Positions 5,539-14,400 of a DNA stretch of 19,091 nucleotides are shown here, piece after piece. The stretch lies in assembly GCA_964195515.1 (NCBI GenBank), contig CAXMQO010000048.1:1-19091 (forward strand), given 5' to 3'. Below the pieces are notes generated by a model. The model made no database searches. It was not told the DNA's origin and saw only the letters and a program-made list of their open reading frames with translations. Both the position numbers and the translations under genes were made by a program. Each line of letters starts with the position of its first letter. Positions within the stretch are counted from its first letter, which is position 1. This DNA is from JAHEEL01 sp964195515 (GTDB lineage: Bacteria > Actinomycetota > Acidimicrobiia > Spongiisociales > UBA5794).

Positions 5539-7035
5539 TTGAGGGCCCACCTATCAGCCGCGTCGACGACATCGCAGATCAATACAGCCGGCGACTGGCC
5601 GCCATCGATATCGCGGGCCGCACTCCATCGGGGAGTAGGCTCGTCGGAGAGCAAGGAAGGGGTCACCGTTCAACGGATCATCGTCGTAGCGAACCGGCTT
5701 CCCGTCTCCTGGGACGGTGAGCGATGGACCATCAGCCCCGGCGGACTCGTGCGAGCTCTTCGACCGGTGCTGCAGAACGCTGAGGGCGCATGGGTCGGAT
5801 GGCCGGGTATCCCCGATTTCAATCCCGAACCATTCGACTACGACGGCATCGATCAAAGGCCCGTCCCGCTCAGCGAGGACGAGGTCGACAGCTTCTACTA
5901 CGGGTTCTGCAATGGAACCCTCTGGCCTCTCTACCACGATGCGATCGTTCCCCCGGAGTACCACCGTCACACATGGCGCTCGTATGTTGACGTGAACCGG
6001 AGATACGCCGAAGCGACCGCCAGCGTTGTCGGCGCCGGTGATATTGCGTGGGTTCAGGACTATCAGCTCCAACTTGTCCCCTCGATGCTGCGATCGCTCA
6101 ACCCGGACGCCACCATCGGCTTCTACCTTCACATTCCGTTTCCCCCCATCGAGGTGTTCGCTCGCCTCCCCTGGCGGCGCCAGATTCTCGAAGGGCTCCT
6201 CGGTGCCGACGTCCTCGCATTCCAGACCCGCCAAAGTGCCGACAACTTCGCGCGTGCAGCCCGGCGTCTCGCGGGTGCCGAAGCGGTCGGCAGACGCGAC
6301 CTCTTGTGGAGAGGGAGGCCCGTGCATCTCCAACCTGCACCGATCGCGATCGACACGGCTGAATTCGAACGCATGGCGAGTTCACCGGCGGTCCAGGAGC
6401 GCGCTGCCCAGATTCGAACCGAACTCGGCGACCCCGATCACATCATCCTCGGGATGGACCGACTCGACTACACGAAGGGAATCGACCTTCGGTTGAAGGC
6501 ATTCGCAAGCCTCCTCGAGGAGTCGCCGAGCGACCGCCACCTGTACGCATTCGTTCAAGTCGCCGTTCCGAGTCGTGAGCAGGTGCCGGCGTACCAGAAA
6601 TTGCGGATCGATATCGAGCAGATCGTTGGACGCATCAACGGCTCATATCGAGAACCCGGGTGGGCGCCTGTGTCCTATCTCTACCGCACCCTTCCCTTCG
6701 AAGAGGTCATTGCGTACTACGTCGCCGCCGACGTGATGCTGGTGACGCCCCTCCGGGACGGCATGAACCTCGTCGCCAAGGAATACGCGGCCTGCCGAAC
6801 CGGAAACGACGGTGTGTTGATACTCAGCGAGTTCGCCGGTGCGGCAGAGCAGTTGCGGTCGGCGCTGATCGTCAATCCGTACGACATCGACAGCGTGGCG
6901 CGAACAATCTCTTACGCAACAACGATGCCCGAGCGTGAGCAGCGGCAACGCATGCGTAGGCTCCGTGTCGCCATCCGCAAGGCCGATGTCTTCGAGTGGG
7001 CTGCCGAATGTCTTGCCACGTTGGAGGTCCGGTAG
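5539..7035 (+). CDS. otsA: Trehalose-6-phosphate synthase (GT20)
   Basis: OtsA joins UDP-glucose (or another NDP-glucose) and glucose-6-phosphate to give trehalose-6-phosphate in the cytoplasm. Numbering from the TTG at 5539, conserved parts are IIVVANRLPVSW (about 47-58), LHIPFPP (about 197), GMDRLDYTKG (305-314, with R308 and K313) and LRDGMNLVAKEY (D407). These sit 46 residues later than the E. coli counterparts R262, K267 and D361. The protein proper therefore starts near codon 44, where GTT (5668-5670) stands behind a good AAGGAAGGGG. No ATG, GTG or TTG is present there; the only standard start is the TTG at 5539, which has no ribosome site and overlaps the istB relic side. The body is complete (about 455 residues). 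A decayed otsB follows directly. Confidence 0.93.
   Translation: MRAHLSAASTTSQINTAGDWPPSISRAALHRGVGSSESKEGVTVQRIIVVANRLPVSWDGERWTISPGGLVRALRPVLQNAEGAWVGWPGIPDFNPEPFDYDGIDQRPVPLSEDEVDSFYYGFCNGTLWPLYHDAIVPPEYHRHTWRSYVDVNRRYAEATASVVGAGDIAWVQDYQLQLVPSMLRSLNPDATIGFYLHIPFPPIEVFARLPWRRQILEGLLGADVLAFQTRQSADNFARAARRLAGAEAVGRRDLLWRGRPVHLQPAPIAIDTAEFERMASSPAVQERAAQIRTELGDPDHIILGMDRLDYTKGIDLRLKAFASLLEESPSDRHLYAFVQVAVPSREQVPAYQKLRIDIEQIVGRINGSYREPGWAPVSYLYRTLPFEEVIAYYVAADVMLVTPLRDGMNLVAKEYAACRTGNDGVLILSEFAGAAEQLRSALIVNPYDIDSVARTISYATTMPEREQRQRMRRLRVAIRKADVFEWAAECLATLEVR
5653..5662 (+). promoter_or_regulatory. Ribosome binding site before the expected otsA start
   Basis: The purine run AAGGAAGGGG ends five bases before GTT 5668-5670, the codon at which OtsA homology begins. 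It points to the ancestral start (probably GTG) having been here. Confidence 0.55.
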
Positions 7036-7216
7036 TTGATACCGCGCTCGCAGCTGCCGTGCGAGAGGTCGGGCAACGGGGGGTGATTCTGGTCGCCTCG
7101 GACTCCGATGGGACGCTATCGCCGATCTTGTTCGGTCTCCCGCCGACCGACGGCGGCACAACGAGGTCGCTTCACCACCAGCAACGACCGTCGGCATTGG
7201 TGACTTGTCAGACCGA
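7035..7216 (+). pseudogene. otsB (trehalose-6-phosphate phosphatase) N-terminal relic
   Basis: Just after the otsA stop the plus strand reads VDTALAAAVREVGQRGVILVASDSDGTLSPI, given here in part as VILVASDSDGTLSPI. This is the start of an OtsB phosphatase with the complete HAD motif I, DxDGT (aspartates at 7101 and 7107). A different frame then gives VASPPATTVGIGDLSDRSR at about 7165-7220, which resembles the ALASLPATTVAVVSGRS part of OtsB, so at least one frameshift intervenes. The sequence then meets the 3' end of the convergent GH65 gene, and the remaining three quarters of the phosphatase are missing. This suggests an ancestral otsA-otsB pair. A working OtsB domain exists in the HAD-OtsB fusion gene nearby. 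Confidence 0.72.
7141..7157 (+). terminator. Stem-loop between otsA and the convergent GH65 gene
   Basis: CCGCCG and CGGCGG form a perfect 6-bp stem around ACCGA. It lies in the otsB relic between two convergent genes, so it could stop transcription both ways, but there is no T-run. Confidence 0.3.
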
Positions 7217-9613
7217 TCACGCTCGCAACGGCACCGTCTCTGTGGTCCCTGCAGGCACTTCGATCACTTGATTGCGAATACCCAGGCGGATGGGCTTGGC
7301 CTCACCCGGCCGGGTGGTTACGGTGAGCTGATCGGGTGTGATGTGGAAGTCGAGCAGGTGGCCACGGTAGAAGATCTCGAAACGGAGATGACCGAGCTCT
7401 TCGGGAATGGCAGGGTCGAGCCAGAGCATGTCTTCCCGGGTCTCGATCCCGGTGAAGCCGCGTTGTACCAGGTCGACGGTCCCAGCCATGGCCCCGAGAT
7501 GGATACCTTCGGGGGTGGTGCCGCCCTGGATATCGGTGACGTCGCTCAATAAGGCTCCCTTGAAGAACTCCCAGGACCGCTTGCGGTCCGACCGAGCCAA
7601 CACCCATGCGTTCACGATCCGGCTCAACGTCGAACCATGCGACGTGCGATGGTCGTAATAGTCGACGTTGCGCTGGATGCTGTCGCTGTTGATCTCGTAG
7701 CCGAGCCGTTCGAACATCGACGTCAGCTCGTCGGTCGAGAGCAAGTAGAACAGCATCAGTACGTCGGCTTGCTTCGACAGCTTGTAGCGATTCGGGGAAT
7801 CCCCCTCCGCTTCGAGAATGCGGTCGAGTCGCTGGATGTCGCCGTACCGCTCGATGTAGCCGGTCCAATCGAATTCTTCGAGCTCTCCGTAACCCTCGAA
7901 CTGGCTGATGATTCCATCGTCGTGGAAGGCAACCTTCAGCTTTCGGCTGATCTCATCCCACCGCGCGAGTTCCTCGCGCTGGATATGGAGCTTCTCGATC
8001 AGTTCGTTGCGACGGAAGCCCGGAACGAGGTCAAGGGCTTCGCTCGCTCGGCATAGGATCCATGCCGCCATGACGTTCGTATAGGCGTTGTTGTCAAGGC
8101 CGGGTTCATCAGCACCTGGGTATGCGTCGTGGTACTCGTCGGGGCCCATGACTCCGAGTATCTCGTAGCGATCGATCGCACGGTTGTAGGTGGCCAGACT
8201 GGTCATGAGCCTGGCAATCTCAACCATTATCTCCGCACCGCCGTAGGCGAGGAAGTCGACGTCGGCGGTTGTCTGGTAGTACTGCCATGTGTTGTACCCA
8301 ACGGCGATGTTGATGTGGCGCTGCAGGTGGCTGTTGTCCGGAAGCCAGCGACCCGACTTCGGATTGAGATGGACGACCTGGCTCTCCTCCCGCCCGGTAC
8401 TCCCGCTTTGCCATGGATACAGCGCTCCGTCGAGACCTTCGGCCTTCGCTGCCCAGCGAGCTTCGGGGAGCCGGCGGAAGCGGTAGAGCAACAGGGCTCT
8501 CGTCAAGTCGGGAAGATGGAGATTGAGGTACGGGAAGATGAACAGTTCGTCCCAGAAGATGTGGCCGCGATAGGCCTCGCCGTGCCACCCGCGCGCAGGA
8601 ACCCCGACGTCGAGATCGATTGTGTGCTTGGAGACGGTTTGCAGCAGATGGAACGAATGGAGGTTCAGCACCATCGCCTCGTGGTCGTCGGCTCCGGTGG
8701 CGAGGGAGAAGCGCCTCCAGAGAAGGTCCCACGCCAGGGCATGAGACTCGAGGAGTTCATCGAAAGAGCCGAAGCGGTCGACCCATGTTCGGGCCGCGCG
8801 ACCAGCCTCGGAGATGCCGTGGTCGCGCGACGTAAAGAGGGCGATGACCTTGTCGACAGTGGTGGGAACGCCCTCCGTCACGTCGAAATCGTACGCCTGT
8901 GCCACGAATCCGGGTTCTTCGATTTGGGTGAGGTCGGTTTGTATTCGCTCTCCGTCGAACCGCACCTCCGTGCGGGCAGCGATCGCCACGCGCACGCGGG
9001 ATTGTGTGGTCTCCACTTCGAGGTACATGGAGTCGTTGTTCGGGAACTCCCCTTCGACCGGCTCGAGGTGCCGGCTATTGAGCTTTCGATACCGGGCAAC
9101 CCCGGCGTTGATGATGCGACCGTCGAGTCCCGACTCGACATGCATGGATCCCGACCAATTCTCGGGAAGGAATGTTGTCTGAAGACCTGCTGCGTGCGGG
9201 TTGCCCATGTGCACGAAGCGGCGCTGGGCGACTCTGGTGCGGCGCCCTTCTGGATCGGTGAGGGCGAACATGCGCGTGAGCACTCCCTGACGGAGATCAA
9301 GCTCTTGCCGGTAGTCGTCCACGTCGGCGTCCTCGAGCGTCAGCCACGAACCGTCGCCGATGCGAAATCGGAGGTAGAGCCAGTTGGGAACGTTGACCAG
9401 GTCTTCGTTCGTGATGTCCCGACCAGCAACCTCGGTGACGAGCCGATTGTAGAGCCCCGCCACGTAGGTGCCCGGGTAGTGGACGTCGCCGGCCGCGGCC
9501 TCGGGTGCGGCGCCACGGGTTGCGAAATAGCCGTTGCCGAGTGTGCACAGCGCCTCGCGGAGCGGCTCTTCCGCGGGATCGAACCCTTCGTAGGTCAGCG
9601 TCCAGCGGCTCAC
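7217..9613 (-). CDS. GH65 disaccharide phosphorylase (trehalose/maltose/kojibiose phosphorylase type)
   Basis: GH65 phosphorylases split an alpha-linked glucose disaccharide with phosphate, inverting to beta-glucose-1-phosphate plus glucose. The 798 residues hold the N-terminal beta-sandwich (to about 270), a linker, the (alpha/alpha)6 barrel (about 310-690) and a C-terminal beta-sheet. The general acid is E493 in MGPDEYHD; the HGS of SHGSTLS (659-661) and KQADVLM (about 614) match the phosphate and sugar pocket, favouring a phosphorylase over a hydrolase. There is no signal peptide. Its GTG start overlaps the stop of the HAD-OtsB gene by four bases (GTGA, 9610-9613), so translation is probably coupled. 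In mycobacterial OtsB1 (Rv2006) the same three domains are in one chain. Trehalose is the likeliest substrate from context, but maltose or kojibiose cannot be excluded. Confidence 0.92.
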   Translation of the reverse strand: MSRWTLTYEGFDPAEEPLREALCTLGNGYFATRGAAPEAAAGDVHYPGTYVAGLYNRLVTEVAGRDITNEDLVNVPNWLYLRFRIGDGSWLTLEDADVDDYRQELDLRQGVLTRMFALTDPEGRRTRVAQRRFVHMGNPHAAGLQTTFLPENWSGSMHVESGLDGRIINAGVARYRKLNSRHLEPVEGEFPNNDSMYLEVETTQSRVRVAIAARTEVRFDGERIQTDLTQIEEPGFVAQAYDFDVTEGVPTTVDKVIALFTSRDHGISEAGRAARTWVDRFGSFDELLESHALAWDLLWRRFSLATGADDHEAMVLNLHSFHLLQTVSKHTIDLDVGVPARGWHGEAYRGHIFWDELFIFPYLNLHLPDLTRALLLYRFRRLPEARWAAKAEGLDGALYPWQSGSTGREESQVVHLNPKSGRWLPDNSHLQRHINIAVGYNTWQYYQTTADVDFLAYGGAEIMVEIARLMTSLATYNRAIDRYEILGVMGPDEYHDAYPGADEPGLDNNAYTNVMAAWILCRASEALDLVPGFRRNELIEKLHIQREELARWDEISRKLKVAFHDDGIISQFEGYGELEEFDWTGYIERYGDIQRLDRILEAEGDSPNRYKLSKQADVLMLFYLLSTDELTSMFERLGYEINSDSIQRNVDYYDHRTSHGSTLSRIVNAWVLARSDRKRSWEFFKGALLSDVTDIQGGTTPEGIHLGAMAGTVDLVQRGFTGIETREDMLWLDPAIPEELGHLRFEIFYRGHLLDFHITPDQLTVTTRPGEAKPIRLGIRNQVIEVPAGTTETVPLRA

Positions 9614-11175
9614 GGCTTCTGTGTCTCGGCGACTCTTGCCAGGAGTGAGGTCACCTCACCTGTGTCCTCGAGTGCGAAACGTGCCAGGGACGGCTCGCCT
9701 CCACGTCCTACGACGATCCCAATTCCTCGTTTCTGGATCACTCTGAAGGCATCTTCGTCTGTGGTGTCGTCGCCGATGTACAGGGGTGTCACTGCCTGAC
9801 GTTCTAGCCCGAGTTCACCGAGCAGCCACCGCATCGCTCGCCCCTTGTCCCAGTCGAAATCGGGCCGGAACTCGAAGATCTTCTTGCCGGTCGCTACCCG
9901 GAGCGATGGAACGGCAGGGGCCGTCGCATGAACGGCTTCCTCGACCAGCGGAAAGTCGGCGTCACCTACTCGGCGGTAGTGCACGGCGATAGCGAACCGT
10001 TTGCGCTCGACCTGGGCGCCGGGGACATTTCTGAGGCGGTCCTCGAGTTGCTCGGTTGCCGCGTCGAGGGGAGCGAGATAGGTCCGGAATCGGTCGAGAC
10101 GTTCGTCGATGACAGGCTTTCCCGACGGCGAGATGATGTCAAACCCGTGGCTTCCCGCGTAGTAGATGCCCGGCACCTGCACCTTGCCGCGGACGTCGGC
10201 AACATCGCGACCACTCACCACGGCCACCGTTGCCACGGACGCGAGATCCGCCAACACCCGACGTGTCTCATCGGAAAGCACGGCGAGATCTGGATGTTCG
10301 ACGATCGGGGTGAGCACCCCGTCGTAGTCGAGGAACACTGCCGGGTCCGATGTGCTGAGTACAGCCTCGATCTCGTCGAAGTGGTCGGCTGCTGAGGGGA
10401 GGTCCGCGCGCGGAATTGGTGGTACGGGTGTGACGGAGAGAGCGTCCAGATCGGCAACAACCACGGTGGCGCCCGCAGCCCTCAGCTCTTCGGCCTGGTC
10501 TCCGCGATCGACCCCGATGACGATGCGAAATCCGCCGGCCTTGCCGGCCTCAACGCCCGACTGGGCGTCCTCGACGATTGCGGCCTTGGCGGGTTCGGCG
10601 CCGACTCGCGATGCGGCTTCGAGGAACACAGCGGGATTGGGCTTGCCGGGGAGGCCGAGTTCGTCCGCCACGATGCCGTCGATCCGCACGGTGAACAGAT
10701 CGAGAAGACCGGCCGCGCCCAGGACCTCGTCGACATTGCGACTTGACGAGATGAGTGCTGTTTCGATGCCCTGTCGCTGAAGCTCCCTGACGAATGCGAC
10801 GCTTGTGGCGTATGCCTCGACACCATCGGTCTTCAGTCGATTGAGGAAGTAGCCGTTCTTGCGGTTTCCGAGCCCGCAGACGGTCTCAGCTTCGGGTAGA
10901 TCCTCGGCAGACCCCCAAGGCAAGGAGATGTCCCGGGATTTCAGGAAGCTGGCAACACCGTTGTAGCGAGGTTTGCCGTCCACGAAATCGAGGTAGTCGG
11001 ACGGCTGAAACGGTTCGAAAGGCTCCCCGAGAACTGCCGACCGGTTCTCCAGATATTCGTTGAACAGTTGCTCCCAAGAGGCGTGGTGTACTGACTCGGT
11101 CCTTGTGATGACTCCGTCGAGATCAAACACCACGGCATCGATCTCCGCAGCATCGATTTCGTAATCTTTGAGCAA
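9610..11175 (-). CDS. otsB: HAD beta-phosphoglucomutase-like / trehalose-6-phosphate phosphatase (OtsB) fusion
   Basis: Two HAD phosphotransferase modules are fused. Numbering from the GTG at 11202, module 1 (about 20-255) is beta-phosphoglucomutase-like: VVFDLDGV with D27 and D29, ISSS (151-154), GKPNP (K187) and IVEDAQSG (E211, D212). Module 2 (about 285-525) is OtsB: FLDYDGVLTPI (D292, D294), VVSGRD, WDKG (K453) and GDDTTDED (478-483). Module 2 should release phosphate from trehalose-6-phosphate. Module 1 could turn the beta-glucose-1-phosphate made by the next gene, GH65, into glucose-6-phosphate. The GTG at 11202 lacks a ribosome site, while the TTG at 11175 has AAAGGA eight bases upstream and is preferred. 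Both active sites look intact. Mycobacterial Rv2006 has this order of domains with GH65 added, but there module 1 is said to be altered; here it is canonical. Confidence 0.92.
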   Translation of the reverse strand: MLKDYEIDAAEIDAVVFDLDGVITRTESVHHASWEQLFNEYLENRSAVLGEPFEPFQPSDYLDFVDGKPRYNGVASFLKSRDISLPWGSAEDLPEAETVCGLGNRKNGYFLNRLKTDGVEAYATSVAFVRELQRQGIETALISSSRNVDEVLGAAGLLDLFTVRIDGIVADELGLPGKPNPAVFLEAASRVGAEPAKAAIVEDAQSGVEAGKAGGFRIVIGVDRGDQAEELRAAGATVVVADLDALSVTPVPPIPRADLPSAADHFDEIEAVLSTSDPAVFLDYDGVLTPIVEHPDLAVLSDETRRVLADLASVATVAVVSGRDVADVRGKVQVPGIYYAGSHGFDIISPSGKPVIDERLDRFRTYLAPLDAATEQLEDRLRNVPGAQVERKRFAIAVHYRRVGDADFPLVEEAVHATAPAVPSLRVATGKKIFEFRPDFDWDKGRAMRWLLGELGLERQAVTPLYIGDDTTDEDAFRVIQKRGIGIVVGRGGEPSLARFALEDTGEVTSLLARVAETQKP

Positions 11176-11183
11176 GACTGCCG

Positions 11184-11189
11184 TCCTTT
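11184..11189 (-). promoter_or_regulatory. Ribosome binding site AAAGGA favouring the TTG start at 11175
   Basis: AAAGGA on the minus strand lies eight bases before the TTG at 11175-11173. The in-frame GTG at 11202 has nothing similar upstream. Confidence 0.5.
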
Positions 11190-11335
11190 GCCGCGTCGCC
11201 ACATGCTAGACGGGGGCCCGGCCCGGGGAGTCGAATACTGCGCCACGCGCCGGACATTGGAGCGCGGGTGCAACGGCGCGACGACACTGAACGGCGGTTC
11301 GAGTCGCCTGCTATTGCCACATCGTGATTCCAGCA

Positions 11336-11353
11336 GGCGCCTTTGCAGGCGCC
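11336..11353 (-). terminator. Stem-loop downstream of treS-mak
   Basis: GGCGCC occurs twice (11336-11341 and 11348-11353) around a 6-base loop and can form a 6-bp stem; it is also part of a 9-base direct repeat GCAGGCGCC. It is about 90 bases after the treS-mak stop, within the 240-base gap before the HAD-OtsB gene. No T-run is present, so this is a weak candidate. Confidence 0.3.
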
Positions 11354-11444
11354 CATGGTCCGTTGACAGTGGACGAATCTATTGGGTACCGGGACGGGCC
11401 AGCGGACGGAGTCACGGACGATCGACTCGTGACGTTTGGCGCGG

Positions 11445-14400
11445 TCAATCGATGAACGAAGGAGTCTGCTCGAGCATGCGGCGGAGGCTGGCGAGTGGCA
11501 CACGCACCAAATCGGGACGGGTCGCGAGTTCCCAATGGAGCTCCCGCAGTGCTCGCGACAGCACGAAGGCATCCAGAAGGTCATCGATAGCGTCCACGGA
11601 GTCGGGTAGGAGCGGAGAGTCCTCCAGTTCCTTGAGGTAGCTCTCAACGAATGCGAGTCCGGCCACCCGGGACCACCACGCAGCCCATAGTCGCTCACTC
11701 GGTGACCCGTCGCGTGCAGCTGCGAGTGCAACGTAGTCAAACGACCGGAGCATCTCGGCAACGTCGCGCAGCGGTGAGCCGCGAAGCCGCCGCTGAGCGA
11801 GCGGAAGCGAGTGGTCGCCCGAGAAGTCGGCAATGATGAACCCGTCACCGACGATGTGTATCTGGTCGAGGCGGTAGTCGCCGTGAAGGCGGATCCGTGA
11901 TCCCTTGATTCGGTCCCGTCTGATGGCGCCGAGACGCGCGAGGCAGGATTGCTCCGCCTGGATGAGCTCGTCCAACGCGGTCGCAATCGGTCCTTCGGCT
12001 CGATGCCGCAACCGGCGGATCGCTCGTATCTCCTGGCGAATGCCAGCACGCAGCGATTGGTACAGCGACTGTTGGTAGTGCTGCGTGAACGGTTCCGGGT
12101 TCAGGTCCGGGTCTTCGCTGAACGAGCCCAACGCCTGATGCAGGGCGGCGGTCGTTCTGCCGAGCCGTGTTGCGAGTTCGAGCGTCGGGTCGAGCAGTTG
12201 GGCCTTTGGGATGGCGACGGCCGGAGCCTGGTCCACCTGTCCGAATGCACCCTCGGGTTCACCGGGCGCTTCCTCGTTGGCTGTTGCGTCGAGCCAGCTG
12301 CGGGCGAAGCCGGTCAAGACGTTCCACGCGGTGGAGTCCTCGGCGAACGACTGCTGAAGGACGCCGAGCGTGTAGGTGTCGCCGGACTGATACTCGAGTG
12401 CGCCGTAGGTGTTGGCGATGTCGTTGAAGGCGGTGCGTTCGGTGAGGAAACGCCGCAATTCGAGGTCCGGGTTCACTCCTGGCTCGACTTGGCGGAAAAG
12501 CTTGATTACGAAGCCGCTTTGGAAGTCGATGTAGGTCTCGCCGCGGCTGTTGGTCGATACCGTCGATTCGATCGGCGCGCCCGTCGGGATATCGGACATT
12601 GCGATGCCTGCGGTGCAGGTCAACGATCCGGCGCGCCCTAGGAGCGTCTCGCCGGTGAGGATTCCTTCGAGGAGCATGGCTCGGAACTGTGGGTTTTCAA
12701 TGGCATCGAACAAGACCCCATCGGCGCCGTCGCGTCGCACGTGGGCGAGGACGGCAGACTCGGCAACGTCCGGATCGGCCGCGAACGAGATACCGATCGG
12801 GACCACATTCAAGTCGTGGGAGTCGGCTCTACCGCCGATGGCGACGAGGGCAATCCACATCGTCGTATCTTGCTCACCGGGTGTGATTGGGATGAGGTCG
12901 GCGACCGATATCTGCGATCGCCGTGGCGGGCGGCCTTGATACCAGGACTGCGCTGCAACGAAACGGCCGAGGATCTCCGGAAGAGGTCCGTCGCTCGCAA
13001 ACGCGCCCTCGAGGGGACCGCTGATCTCCACCACATCTCGGGGATCGACAGCGGAAGGATCGTGGCCGCCGATCGACAGCCAGTAGAAACCGTAGGGGCC
13101 GAGCGAGAGGGGGTAGAGAGCGTCACCGATCACTGGGAACTCCGTCCTCCCAAGCATCTCGGTGGGACGCTGTCCGGTGAATCGGTCCAGATCCAGCTCC
13201 GCGAACTGCGAGTGGCGGCTGAGGTTGGCGACAACCACGATTGTCTCGCCCTCGCCCTCTCGCAGGTAGGCAAGGACCTGCTCGTTGTCCGGCGAGAGGA
13301 ACTCGATGGTGCCGCGTCCGAAGACCGGATGACGCTGTCGGAGCCGGATCATGCTCCGGGTCCAGGACAACAACGAATTCGGGTTGGCCTGTTGCGCCTC
13401 GACGTTCACGGTCTCGTAGTGAAATTGCGGATCGACGACGATGGGGAGATAGAGCGATTGGGAATTGGCTTTGGAGAAGCCGGCATTGCGGTCGTTGCTC
13501 CATTGCATCGGCGTTCGCACGCCGTCACGGTCGGCGAGAAAGATGTTGTCGCCCATCCCGATCTCGTCCCCGTAGTAGACCACCGGGGTGCCGGGGAGCG
13601 ACAACAAGAGGCTGTAGAGGAGTTCGATTCGGCGTCGATCGTTCTCGAGCAGAGGGGCGAGACGCCGACGAATCCCGAGATTGAGGCGCGCCCTGCGATC
13701 GGGGGCGTACGTCCTCCACATCAAGTCCCGTTCCTCTTCAGACACCATCTCGAGCGTGAGTTCGTCGTGATTGCGGAGGAAGATCGCCCACTGCGCGTCC
13801 GCCGGGATCGACGGGGTCTGCTCGAGGATGTCGATGATCGGCAGGCGATTCTCGCGCTGAAGGGCGAGGTACAGGCGGGGCATGAGGGGAAAGTGGAACG
13901 CCATGTGACACTCGTCGTTGTCCCCGAAGTACGCTGCTGAGTCTTCCGGCCATTGGTTCGCTTCAGCAAGCAGCATCCGGTTCTCGTAGTTCTCGTCCAT
14001 GAACGACCGCAGACGCTTCAGTTCGTCGTGGGTTTCGGGGAGGTTCTCGCCGTTCGTTCCCTCGCGTTCGAACAAGTACGGGACGGCGTCGAGGCGCAGA
14101 CCGTCGACGCCGAGATCGAGCCAGAACCGGAACATGTCGGTGACGGCCTCGCGCACGAGCGGATTGTCGAAGTTGAGGTCCGGTTGGTGAGCGAAGAACC
14201 GGTGCCAGTAGTAGGCCCCGGCGACGGGATCCCAGGACCAATTCGACGTCTCCGTGTCCTGGAAGATGATGCGAACGTCGGTGAAGCGGTCCGGTGTGTC
14301 GCTCCACACGTAGAAATCCCGTTCGGGGCTCCCTGCCTCGGCCCGGCGGGCCCGCTGGAACCAGGGGTGCTGGTCGGAGGTGTGGTTGATGACGAGTTCG

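Noticed and set aside
8129..9799. 556-codon plus-strand open frame opposite GH65
   Set aside because: It is the antisense of a conserved GH65 gene and its protein is low-complexity in character with no recognisable motif.
12741..13940. 399-codon plus-strand frame opposite treS-mak
   Set aside because: It is a shadow of the strongly conserved TreS domain; no domain is visible in it.
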